This document shows positions 54,672 through 61,895 of a stretch of DNA of 64,000 nucleotides, in pieces. The notes under the pieces were generated by a model, which was given only the letters and a program-made list of their open reading frames with translations, had not been told where the DNA came from and ran no database searches. The stretch's first letter is position 1; each line of letters begins with the position of its first letter. The translations under genes and the position numbers were made by a program. Source of the stretch: CAVWGP01 sp963754645 (lineage in GTDB: Bacteria > Pseudomonadota > Alphaproteobacteria > Bin65); the NCBI GenBank assembly GCA_963754645.1, contig CAVWGP010000012.1, positions 310,001 through 374,000 of the forward strand, in the 5' to 3' direction.

Positions 54672-55451
54672 TCATGCGCCGCCCAGCGCGGCGGCAAAGC
54701 GCAGGCGCACATAATCGACGTCCCATTTTCCCTCGGCGTTGCGCAGCGCGGGCGCGGCCGCGGCCTCGACTTCGTTCTTGACCGTGTTGCGCTCGGCCGG
54801 CGGCAGCGCCGCGAGAAAGGTTTCGGCGAATGTATCGAGCCAGTCCCCGAGCGGGCCGGGCAGCCGGGTCGGCCGCTTGAACAGCTCCATGTGGGTGACG
54901 CGGAACCCCGCGCGCCGGAGCCGCGCCGCGTAGTCTTCGGGTGTGGGAAAATACCAGGGATTGCGCGGCGCCGCGTCGATCCCGCGTTTCGCCAAGGCCG
55001 CCGTGAGCGCCGCGACGACGCTGGCGACATTGCCGGCGCCGCCCATTTCGCCGACAAAGCGGCCGCCGGGGCGCAGCGCGCGCGCCACGCCGGCGATCGC
55101 GGCGTCCGGGTCTTTCATCCAATGCAGCGCCGCGTTGCTGAACACGGCGTCGAAAGCCGGCGGCAGCGCCAAGCGCTGGCCGTCCATGACACGCGCATCG
55201 AGGCCGAGCGCCTGGGCGGCGGCAACCAGTTCGGCGCTGGCATCGACGCCCACGATTTGGGCGCCCAGATCGCGCAGCGTCGCCGTTAGCGCGCCGTCGC
55301 CGCAACCGAGATCGAGAATGCGCTCGCCCGGCTGCGGCGCCAACAGCGCCACGACCGGCAGGCCGAGATCGGCCACGAAGCGCGCGTTGCGGGCGTAGCG
55401 CGCCGGATCCCAATGCTGCGCGGCGATGGTGGACGGCGCGGACGAACTCAT
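54672..55451 (-). CDS. Class I SAM-dependent methyltransferase (trans-aconitate methyltransferase-like)
   Basis: 259 residues. SAM motif I ILDLGCGDGALTATLRDLGAQIVGVDASAE near residue 44, followed by FDAVFSNAALHWMKDPDAAIAGVARALRPGGRFVGEMGGAGN near 103, the arrangement of Tam-like enzymes (NAAxxW). C-terminal region includes WYFPTPEDYAARLRRAGF. Its ATG overlaps the stop of the upstream MCE gene (ATGA), so it belongs to that operon. Substrate not assignable. Confidence 0.88.
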   Translation of the reverse strand: MSSSAPSTIAAQHWDPARYARNARFVADLGLPVVALLAPQPGERILDLGCGDGALTATLRDLGAQIVGVDASAELVAAAQALGLDARVMDGQRLALPPAFDAVFSNAALHWMKDPDAAIAGVARALRPGGRFVGEMGGAGNVASVVAALTAALAKRGIDAAPRNPWYFPTPEDYAARLRRAGFRVTHMELFKRPTRLPGPLGDWLDTFAETFLAALPPAERNTVKNEVEAAAAPALRNAEGKWDVDYVRLRFAAALGGA

Positions 55452-55909
55452 TTTTTTTCCTTGGGCTCATCGGTCAGCAGGAAAATCGCCTTGCCGAGCA
55501 GATCCTCGAGCGCCAGCGCATCGCGCGTCTGGGTCAAGGTCGCGCCCGGCGCCAGCTTCTTGTCCGAGCGGCCAGCTTCGAGGCGGAGATATTTGCCGCC
55601 GAGCAGCCCGTCGCTCGTGATCGCCGCAACGGTGTCGTCGGGCAGCTTGATCTCGGCGCGAACGGTGAAAGTGACGACGGCGCGGAAATCCGCGGTATCG
55701 ATGCGCTGGCCGATGACGCTGCCGACCTTGACGCCGCCGATCCGCACATCGTTGCCCGGCGCCAGGCCGCCGACGGAATTGAACTTCGCCGCGAACAGAT
55801 CGCCCGCGACCGGCCGCAAATCGGCGCTTGTATAGGCGAAATAGAGGAACCAGCCGGCGATGACCAAGACGAACGCGCCGATCGCGGTTTCAGCAAAACG
55901 CCCTCCCAT
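55448..55909 (-). CDS. mlaD: MCE/MlaD-family lipid transport protein (copy 2)
   Basis: 153 residues: one N-terminal helix (FAETAIGAFVLVIAGWFLYFAY) and one MCE domain (LFAAKFNSVGGLAPGNDVRIGGVKVGSVIGQRIDTADFRAVVTFTVRAEIKLPDDTVAAITSDGLLGGKYLRLEAG). This matches MlaD, which forms a hexameric ring of the MlaFEDB transporter for phospholipids. Partner mlaE/mlaF genes are not in the window. It lies 14 bases after another MCE gene. Confidence 0.9.
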   Translation of the reverse strand: MGGRFAETAIGAFVLVIAGWFLYFAYTSADLRPVAGDLFAAKFNSVGGLAPGNDVRIGGVKVGSVIGQRIDTADFRAVVTFTVRAEIKLPDDTVAAITSDGLLGGKYLRLEAGRSDKKLAPGATLTQTRDALALEDLLGKAIFLLTDEPKEKK

Positions 55910-55923
55910 GACGCGCCCCCGGC

Positions 55924-56391
55924 TTAGGGCGAGGCGGCGGGCTTGCGCCGCGCCTCGGCGCTGCGCACGATTTTTTCGAGCAATTGCTCGACGATGATCG
56001 CGTTCTGCACCGTGGCGAAACGCGCGCCCGGCGCCATGTTTTGATTTTCGGAACCGGGCTCGATGCGGATGAACTTTTCGCCCAGCACGCCGTCGCTCAT
56101 GATCATGGCGGCGCTATCGGCCGGAATCGGCACGCCGCGCTGGATGCGCAAGGTTACGATCGGACGCAGCGCCGCGGCGTCGATATCGATGCGGGCCACG
56201 CTGCCGATCTTCATGCCGGCGAGCAGCACGGGGCCGCCCACCGTCAGGCCGTCGACTTGCTCGAAGCGCGCGCTCAGCTCGTAGCCGCCGGCCATCGCCA
56301 TGCGCCCGCCCGCCGAGGCGGCAAAGAGCGCGAGTCCCAAGGCGGCGAAGATCGCGCCGCCGACCAGGGTTTCCAGCGTCGCGCGCGGCAT
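55924..56391 (-). CDS. MCE/MlaD-family lipid transport protein (copy 1)
   Basis: 155 residues. One helix (LVGGAIFAALGLALFAASAG), then an MCE domain: YELSARFEQVDGLTVGGPVLLAGMKIGSVARIDIDAAALRPIVTLRIQRGVPIPADSAAMIMSDGVLGEKFIRIEPG. The tail (NAIIVEQLLEKIVRSAEARRKP) is helical. Both adjacent MCE proteins retain the core GxxxxGxxVGxV pattern, so a hetero-oligomeric ring is possible. The frame runs on upstream through two other genes, but the ATG at 56391 fits the family length. Confidence 0.88.
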   Translation of the reverse strand: MPRATLETLVGGAIFAALGLALFAASAGGRMAMAGGYELSARFEQVDGLTVGGPVLLAGMKIGSVARIDIDAAALRPIVTLRIQRGVPIPADSAAMIMSDGVLGEKFIRIEPGSENQNMAPGARFATVQNAIIVEQLLEKIVRSAEARRKPAASP

Positions 56392-56393
56392 CG

Positions 56394-56753
56394 TCACGAG
56401 GGCGGCCGCCAGGGCACGTAGTCGCCGGTCGCGCGGTCGCGCTGGCCGCCGGCATAGTCGTGGCCCGGCGGCTGATAGGCGGCGGTGGTGCCGGTGCGGT
56501 TGGGCTGATGCGGCTTCTGCCAGGGCCTGACCGGCCGCGGCTTTTCCGTCGGCAGGCGATCGGTCGTGTGATGCAGCCAGGCATGCCATTCCGGCGGCAC
56601 GCGCGACGCCTCGGCCTCGCCCTTGTACAGCACCCAGCGTTTGCGCCGCCCGCTCTTGGGCGCGCGCTTGTCCTGGAAATAGCGATTGCCCTCGGCATCG
56701 CTGCCGACGCACGCGCCATTGAACATGGTGTAGAGCCTGGTGCCGATTGTCAT
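56394..56753 (-). CDS. NADH:ubiquinone oxidoreductase subunit NDUFA12 (B17.2)
   Basis: 119 residues starting MTIGTRLYTMFNGACVGSDAEGNRYFQDKRAPKSGRRKRWVLYKGEAEASRVPPEWHAWLHHTTDRLP, the NDUFA12 signature including YYExxR-like RYFQDK and VPPEWHAWLH. The C-terminus W(Q/H)KPHQPN.TGT..AY.PPG is also standard. It is an accessory subunit of complex I in alphaproteobacteria and mitochondria. First gene of the NDUFA12-MCE-MCE-methyltransferase run. Confidence 0.94.
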   Translation of the reverse strand: MTIGTRLYTMFNGACVGSDAEGNRYFQDKRAPKSGRRKRWVLYKGEAEASRVPPEWHAWLHHTTDRLPTEKPRPVRPWQKPHQPNRTGTTAAYQPPGHDYAGGQRDRATGDYVPWRPPS

Positions 56754-56846
56754 GGCGTCTCGACGGGGGCGTCTCGATGGGAAAACTATTTTGCGGCGCG
56801 GCAATATGGCACCGGCGGCGGCGCCCGTCCAGGCAAGGCCGCCGCG

Positions 56847-57540
56847 TCATAGCGCGATCGGCAGGCCCGGCGCCCGGCTCGCGAGCACGGTCAAAATATC
56901 GTGCACCGGCACGCCAAGCCGCGCCGACAAGGCGCGCCGGTACGGCGCCATATTCGTGCATTCGAGCAGCACGGCGCCGAGTTTGGGCAGCCCGCGCGCG
57001 CAGCCTTTCGCCGGCCTCGATCACGTCTTGCTCGGCGAGCTTCGTGTCGAGCGTCGTATCGTCGTCGAGGATGCGATGGGTCAGCTCGCGGCCCGCTTCG
57101 GTGCCGACGATGGGCGTATCGGCGGCGGCGCCCACGGCGGCGAGATAGTCGCCGGTGAGCCGCCCGGCATGAATCGTGATCATGCCCACCGACCGCCCCT
57201 GCTTCGTCGCAGCGGCCTGCAACTCGGGAAGCGCCAGCAGGCTTGAGCTCACGACCGGCACGGGACAACCGTTTTCAAGCTGGGCTTGAAACTTGACGAG
57301 AAAGCCGCAGGACGTGGTGACGAAATCGGCGCCGCGCGCGACAAGCCGGTCGCGCGCGGCGAGAAACGGCGCCAGCAAGGCCGGATCGGGCGAGCCCGCG
57401 CGGACGATGAGATTGACCACGGCGCCCTCGACGCGCTCGTAAATCGCCGTGCCGCGAAACGTATCCGGATTGCCGATATCGCCGAGCGGGCGCGGAAACC
57501 GGGTTTGCAGCATGATGACGCCGAGGCGCATGGATTTCAT
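56847..57540 (-). pseudogene. Aspartate/glutamate racemase family protein, frameshifted
   Basis: From ATG 57540 the product has MRLGVIMLQTRFPRPLGDIGNPDTF, FVTTSCGFLVKFQ with the first catalytic Cys near residue 86, and IVGTEAGRELTHRILDDDTTLDTKLAEQDVIEAGERLRAR. The expected second Cys region LPKLGAVLLECTNMAPYRRALSARLGVPVHDILTV is present in another frame and ends at TGA 56849-56847. Two missing bases in a CGCGCG repeat near 56991-57001 (or one extra) explain the break. Repaired length about 231 residues. It starts inside the stop of the upstream membrane gene (ATGA). Confidence 0.75.
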
Positions 57541-58127
57541 CCCCGGTGCGGCCGGACCGCGACATCGATGACGGCCAGCCGTTCGAGCAGGCGGCATTCG
57601 CCGGCAATCGGCCACCAGCCATATAGGAAAATATCGAGCGGCCCCCACATCGCGACCCAGCCGAGAATGAGCAGGCCCTCGCCCAGGATGCGCGTGATCG
57701 CGGTTGCGGCAAGGGAGTGCGCCAGCTCGCGCAACGCCATGCAGGCGACAAGGAACACCAGACCGATGACCAGGCTGGTGCGGCCGCGCTGCAACTCGTG
57801 GCGCAGATCGCGGCGCCGGGTTTGCAACCGATAGGTGAAATGGTTGCGGATCGCGGCTTCGATGGATCGTTCCGTCGAGGCATCGATGGCGGCCGGCGGC
57901 AGCTCGATGACGAACTTGAAATTCTTGTCGGCGCCGATTTCGCGCGCGGCGCTGAACAAATAGCGGTCGGCCTCGGCGTCGAGTTCCTTTTCGTGGAACG
58001 GCGCGGGATCGAGCATGTTGTAGAGCTGCGCCACCTCGTTGAGGCGCAGTTCGATCAGCACCAACTCGCCCTCGCGGCGATAGGATTCGACCGGGTGGCG
58101 GGCGTGCGGCGATCGGCGCTTGGTCAT
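57537..58127 (-). CDS. Conserved membrane protein of unknown function
   Basis: 196 residues. A soluble N-terminal half (ELVLIELRLNEVAQLYNMLDPAPFHEKELDAEADRYLFSAAREI, KFVIELPPAAIDASTERSIEAAIRNHFTYRL) is followed by a basic stretch and two or three helices (TSLVIGLVFLVACMALRELA; ILGEGLLILGWVAMWGPLDIFLYGWWPI). The KFVIELP...E..IRNHF pattern resembles a conserved uncharacterised family. Coupled to the racemase gene by ATGA. Confidence 0.75.
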   Translation of the reverse strand: MTKRRSPHARHPVESYRREGELVLIELRLNEVAQLYNMLDPAPFHEKELDAEADRYLFSAAREIGADKNFKFVIELPPAAIDASTERSIEAAIRNHFTYRLQTRRRDLRHELQRGRTSLVIGLVFLVACMALRELAHSLAATAITRILGEGLLILGWVAMWGPLDIFLYGWWPIAGECRLLERLAVIDVAVRPHRG

Positions 58128-58237
58128 CGTTTGCCCTGGATTGCGGCCTTCCGGCGATTGACTTGCGTCAATGCCGAAGCGCGGCGCATTGATGAATTTT
58201 AGCGCTATCCAATCCCGTTCAGCAATGGAGGCCTACG

Positions 58238-58735
58238 ATGGCAGAGAAATCCACCAGCCAAGTCCCCGCCAAGACCGGCGGCGTTCCCTCGATCTTCTCG
58301 CTGCGCGACCGCTTCGACGAGCTGTTCAATTCGATGGCGCGCGGCTGGCCGTCCTTGACCGGCTGGCGCGACACGCTGCCGATTGCCACCGGCAATTTCG
58401 ATTTCGCCCCGCGCGTCGAAACCGCCGAGACCGACACGGCCTACGAAGTCACGGTCGAGCTGCCCGGCGTCGAGGAGAAGGACGTGAAAGTCGCGGTCGA
58501 GTCCGACATGCTCATGATCAGCGGCGAAAAGAAGGCTGAGCGCGAAGAGAAGAAGAAAGATTACTACATGAGCGAGCGGAACTACGGCTCGTTCCAGCGC
58601 AGCTTCACCCTGCCCGACAACGTCGCCGCCGATAAAATCGCGGCGAAATTCGACAAGGGCGTGCTGTCGGTCACGCTGCCCAAGACGGCGCCGTCACCGA
58701 GCAAGCAACGCACGATTCCGATCGCCAAGGCATAG
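58238..58735 (+). CDS. Hsp20/alpha-crystallin small heat-shock protein
   Basis: 165 residues. The alpha-crystallin domain spans about 55-150: FDFAPRVETAETDTAYEVTVELPGVEEKDVKVAVESDMLMISGEKKAEREEKKKDYYMSERNYGSFQRSFTLPDNV and the GVLSVTLPK C-terminal signature. Holdase chaperone. GGAGG lies upstream of the ATG. The gene starts away from the preceding operon and lies 73 bp before a universal stress protein, suggesting a stress-linked pair. Confidence 0.94.
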   Translation: MAEKSTSQVPAKTGGVPSIFSLRDRFDELFNSMARGWPSLTGWRDTLPIATGNFDFAPRVETAETDTAYEVTVELPGVEEKDVKVAVESDMLMISGEKKAEREEKKKDYYMSERNYGSFQRSFTLPDNVAADKIAAKFDKGVLSVTLPKTAPSPSKQRTIPIAKA

Positions 58736-58808
58736 ACTGGGCGCGCGGCGGGGCGCCGTCGCGCCCCGCCCGCCGAACCGTCGCGCATCTGGTCCAAAGG
58801 ATTCCCCG

Positions 58809-59636
58809 ATGACCGCTCCCAAGAAAATCGCCGTCCATGTCGATGGCGGGCCATACGACCGCCGCTGCCTCGATTACGCCGTATCGGTTGCCAACCGCTT
58901 CGGCGCCCGGCTCGATGCCGTGTTCGCGCGCGTTCCGGCCTATATCCCCGCGTCGATCGACGGCATCCTGACGCCGCAAATCATCGAGGCGCAGGAGGAG
59001 ATTTACCGCAAGCGCGCGGCCGATGCCAAAGCCGCGGTCGAAGCGGTGAAGTCCCAGGTCAAGGCGGGCGCCGGCTATATCGAGGAAGACGGGCGCACGA
59101 TGGACATACTGGAACGCCATGCGCGCTACGCCGATCTCGCGATCGTCGGCCAGGCCTCGCCCGAGGAAACCGATGTCGCAACGGACTACGATCTTCCCGC
59201 CGATCTGGTGATGATGCTCGGCCGCCCGGTCCTTGTTGTGCCCTATGCCGGCACCTTCACGACCTGCGGCAAGCGCGTCCTGATCGCCTGGAAGGACAGC
59301 CGCGAATCGGCCCGCGCGCTGCACGACGCCCTGCCGTACATGGCCGGCGCCGAAACGGTCACCGTCCTGATGGTCAATCCCGGCGAGGGCAGCGAGCGGA
59401 TCGAGGCCGACATCAAGGCCTATCTCGCGCTGCACGGCTGCGCGGCGAAGACCCAAGTCGCGCGCACCCGCGATCTCGAGATCGGCGACGTGCTGCTGTC
59501 GACGGCGGCCGATTTCTCGATCGACCTCATCGTCATGGGCGCCTACGGCCACTCGCGCTTCCGCGAACTCATCCTCGGCGGCGCCACCCACGATATCCTG
59601 AAACACATGACGGCGCCGGTGCTGCTGTCGCATTGA
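58809..59636 (+). CDS. Universal stress protein with two Usp domains
   Basis: 275 residues. The first Usp half (about 1-145) begins KKIAVHVDGGPYDRRCLDYAVSVANRFGARLDAVFARVP; the second (about 150-275) begins GKRVLIAWKDSRESARALHDALPYM and ends SIDLIVMGAYGHSRFRELILGGATHDILKHMTAPVLLSH, with the ATP-binding GxxGHSxxxE-type loop. Tandem Usp proteins respond to starvation or respiratory stress. It follows hsp20. Confidence 0.92.
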   Translation: MTAPKKIAVHVDGGPYDRRCLDYAVSVANRFGARLDAVFARVPAYIPASIDGILTPQIIEAQEEIYRKRAADAKAAVEAVKSQVKAGAGYIEEDGRTMDILERHARYADLAIVGQASPEETDVATDYDLPADLVMMLGRPVLVVPYAGTFTTCGKRVLIAWKDSRESARALHDALPYMAGAETVTVLMVNPGEGSERIEADIKAYLALHGCAAKTQVARTRDLEIGDVLLSTAADFSIDLIVMGAYGHSRFRELILGGATHDILKHMTAPVLLSH

Positions 59637-59689
59637 GGCGGGGCTGAGGCGTGCGGCCTTAGACCAGGAGACCGAAATAATCATTGTCA

Positions 59690-59734
59690 TCCCGAGCGCG
59701 CCGCCGCCGAAGGCGGCGGTCGTCGAGGGACCTC
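59690..59734. repeat. Left part of a GTCATCCCGAGCG-type palindromic repeat, split by the IS
   Basis: GTCATCCCGAGCG...GAGGGACCTC matches the internal part of the repeat at 61220-61362. The right part resumes after the IS (60982 on, CTCGTGCGGACGAGCG), so the IS landed inside this repeat. Confidence 0.75.
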
Positions 59735-59796
59735 TGGGCTGCTGCCGGTTCGGTTGACACCGAGTTTAGGTGTAAACACGGAACCGGAGGTGGGTC

Positions 59797-60087
59797 ATGG
59801 GACGACGGAGTTTTACGCGCGAGTTCAAGCTTGAAGCGGTACGGCTGGTGCGAGAGCGCGGGGTGACGATGGCCCAGGCGGCGCGCGATCTTGACTTGCA
59901 TCCGAACGTTTTGCGCAACTGGGTGAAGGATTTCGAGGCCGATCCCGAGCAATCCTTTCCCGGCCAGGGTCGGATGAAGCCCGAGCAGCTGGAGATCGAG
60001 CGGCTGCGGCGCGAGGTGAGCAAGCTCAAGGCCGAGCGCGACATCCTAAAAAAAGCCGCGGCCTACTTCGCGAAGGAATCGGCGTGA
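59797..60087 (+). CDS. IS3-family transposase OrfA
   Basis: 96 residues: helix-turn-helix FTREFKLEAVRLVRERGVTMAQAARDLDLHPNVLRNWVKDFEADPEQSFPG, then a leucine-zipper-like coiled coil LEIERLRREVSKLKAERDILKKAAAYFAKES. It binds the terminal repeats. An A7 run at 60048-60054 near its end is a standard -1 frameshift site that would fuse it to OrfB. Confidence 0.95.
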   Translation: MGRRSFTREFKLEAVRLVRERGVTMAQAARDLDLHPNVLRNWVKDFEADPEQSFPGQGRMKPEQLEIERLRREVSKLKAERDILKKAAAYFAKESA

Positions 60088-60950
60088 AGTTCGCCTTCGT
60101 CGCGACGCACCGGGGGCTTTGGCCGGCGGCGTGGTTGTGCGCGGCGCTCGGTGTCTCGCGCGGCGGGTTCGATGCCTGGCTAAAGCGTCCGCCGAGCGCG
60201 CGGGCGCGGGCCGACGAAGCGCTGGCAGCCAAGGTTCTGGCCAGCTTCCTCGCCAGCGATCGAACCTACGGCGCGAGGCGAGTGTGGCACGATATGCTGG
60301 CGGACGGGATCTCGTGCGGCCTGCATCGCATCGAACGGTCGATGCGCCTCCAGGCCTTGAGAGCACGGCCGCGGCGCCGTCGCCTGCCACCCGATGCGGG
60401 CGAGCGGCCGGCGAGCGCCGTCGCTCCCAACAGGCTGGACCGGGCCTTCGAAGCGCCGTCGCCCAACCGCAAATGGGTCGCGGATTTTACCTACATCTGG
60501 ACGGCCGAGGGCTGGCTCTATGTCGCCGCCGTGCTCGATCTCTTCTCCCGGCGCGTGGTGGGCTGGTCGATGAGCGCGGCGATGACGGCATCGCTGGTCG
60601 CCGATGCCCTTATCATGGCGATCTGGCGCCGAGGCCAGCCCGATGCGTTGCTGCATCACTCCGATCGCGGCAGCCAGTACACCAGCGAACAGTTCCAGCG
60701 GCTGATGGCCGCTCACGGCGTCAGCTGTTCCATGAGCCGGGCGGGCAATGTCTGGGACAACGCGGCGATGGAAAGCTTCTTCTCGTCGCTGAAGACGGAA
60801 CGGACGGCGCGCAAGACGTACCGCACACGCAACGAGGCAAAAGCCGACGTGTTCGACTACATCGAGCGCTACTACAATACGAAACGCAGGCACTCGACGC
60901 TGGGCTATGTTAGCCCAGTGGCGTTCGAAAGGCAGGCAATGTTAGCTTAG
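60084..60950 (+). CDS. IS3-family transposase OrfB (DDE integrase)
   Basis: 288 residues, beginning at a GTG overlapping the OrfA stop. The DDE triad is in WVADFTYIWTAEGWLYVAAVLDLFSRRVVGW, HHSDRGSQYTS and NAAMESFFSSLKTE, with the Lys of the standard E...K pair. An N-terminal HTH_21 region (ASDRTYGARRVWHDML) precedes. Full length for the family; frame -1 relative to OrfA, so the OrfAB fusion is possible. Confidence 0.95.
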   Translation: MKFAFVATHRGLWPAAWLCAALGVSRGGFDAWLKRPPSARARADEALAAKVLASFLASDRTYGARRVWHDMLADGISCGLHRIERSMRLQALRARPRRRRLPPDAGERPASAVAPNRLDRAFEAPSPNRKWVADFTYIWTAEGWLYVAAVLDLFSRRVVGWSMSAAMTASLVADALIMAIWRRGQPDALLHHSDRGSQYTSEQFQRLMAAHGVSCSMSRAGNVWDNAAMESFFSSLKTERTARKTYRTRNEAKADVFDYIERYYNTKRRHSTLGYVSPVAFERQAMLA

Positions 60951-61191
60951 GTTGCTGTCAACCGAACCGGCAGCAGCCCACTCGTGCGGACGAGCGTCCG
61001 ATTGTAAGGCACATTGATGCTTGCCCGCCCGAGGTTTTAAATAAAGGGGACGCAACCACTACTGTCCGCTTGTTGACGAGACGATTTTGGGCAAGAGCCT
61101 GTGATATTTGTAAATTTTGGTGATTTTGCGGTGTCACCGACTTGAACGTCAATTCTAGTCCAGAGTTCTTTTTCCTGACAGTTTGGAGGGA

Positions 61192-61394
61192 TTATACCAA
61201 CCGACCAAATTATTCATGCGTCATCCCGACCGGAGCGCGCGCGAGCGCTCGTAGCGGAGGGACCTCGCGCGGACGAGCGAACGCCAGAGTGAAGGCGGGA
61301 CACTAGTCCGCACGAGGTCCCTCGACTTCAGTCGCGCATCGCGCGACCTACGCTCGGGATGACGACCGCTATTTATTCATGTCGGTTGGTATAA
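61192..61394. repeat. MITE-like element with terminal inverted repeats
   Basis: TTATACCAACCGAC at the left and its complement (TCGGTTGGTATAA) at the right bound about 203 bp. Inside is a palindromic GTCATCCCGAC...CGGGATGAC core (61220-61362). No coding capacity. A third copy of the terminal word (GGTCGGTTGGTATAA) occurs at 61728-61742. Confidence 0.65.
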
Positions 61395-61434
61395 GCTCCC
61401 CCTATTCAGGCTGGCGCGATCGCGGCCTTTGGCG

Positions 61435-61555
61435 GTCTTCGTGCGCGCCGGGCAGGAGGCCGAGATCAGGATCGAAAGCTTCCCCTTCACGCGCTACGGC
61501 CTCATTCCGGGCGAGGTCGTGCATGCCTCTCCCGACGCGATCCAAGATAAGGAGA
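61435..61555 (+). pseudogene. Fragment of a HlyD-family type I secretion membrane fusion protein
   Basis: About 40 codons read VFVRAGQEAEIRIESFPFTRYG...PGEVVHASPDAIQDKE, the beta-barrel domain signature of HlyD/PrtE-type fusion proteins (VxxGQxxxIKxxxFPFTRYG). The homology starts and stops abruptly between repeat elements; no start codon or remainder of the gene is visible. It is a remnant of a larger secretion gene removed by repeat-mediated rearrangement. Confidence 0.7.
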
Positions 61556-61557
61556 TG

Positions 61558-61692
61558 TGCGTGCTTCGAGGCCGCCGCAAGGGCGGCGGCGCCTCAGCAT
61601 GAGGTGGATTTTTGGCTACAGGTCCGATCCTTTGTGCAATCCCCATCGCACTCATCTTGAGGCGCCGCCGGAGGCGGCCTCGAAGGACGCAC
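61558..61692. repeat. Palindromic intergenic repeat (TTCGAGGCCGCC... / ...GGCGGCCTCGAA)
   Basis: TGCGTGCTTCGAGGCCGCC at 61558-61576 is mirrored by GGCGGCCTCGAAGGACGCA at 61673-61691. Internal CCTCAGCATGAGG and CTCATCTTGAGG words are also palindromic. This type of palindrome is frequent between genes in alphaproteobacteria. Confidence 0.7.
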
Positions 61693-61819
61693 CATGGTAC
61701 TGCAGTGTTTGACGAGTCATTATTTCGGTCGGTTGGTATAAGCGCTTGATTCAGCCGAAGGCCGCCAAGCGATGCGACGCGGGCGTTGCGGATCGGCGGC
61801 ACGAAATGCGGCTAAGTGC

Positions 61820-61891
61820 TTGATTTTCTCGAAGACCGCCAAATCCCGAAGAATCCCAACTCCCAAAATTGGCGGCCTTCGAGAGAATCAA
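61820..61891 (-). repeat. Imperfect inverted repeat downstream of tctA
   Basis: TTGATTTTCTCGAAGACCGCC at 61820-61840 is nearly complementary to GGCGGCCTTCGAGAGAATCAA at 61871-61891. It could act as a terminator-like hairpin after tctA; a partial relative lies at 61747-61767. Confidence 0.5.
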
Positions 61892-61895
61892 TGGG

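Larger units (their letters stand above)
59735..60981 (+). mobile_element. IS3-family insertion sequence, 1247 bp
   Basis: Perfect 25-bp terminal inverted repeats at 59735-59759 and 60957-60981, beginning TGGGCTGC and ending GCAGCCCA. A 3-bp target duplication CTC flanks it (59732-59734, 60982-60984). It contains overlapping orfA and orfB with an A7 slippery run at 60048-60054. All parts look intact, so it may be active. Confidence 0.95.

Noticed and set aside
56754..57010. Fusion of racemase, NDUFA12 region and MCE protein in one frame
   Set aside because: The joint frame is a consequence of the racemase frameshift; each real gene has its own start and family length.
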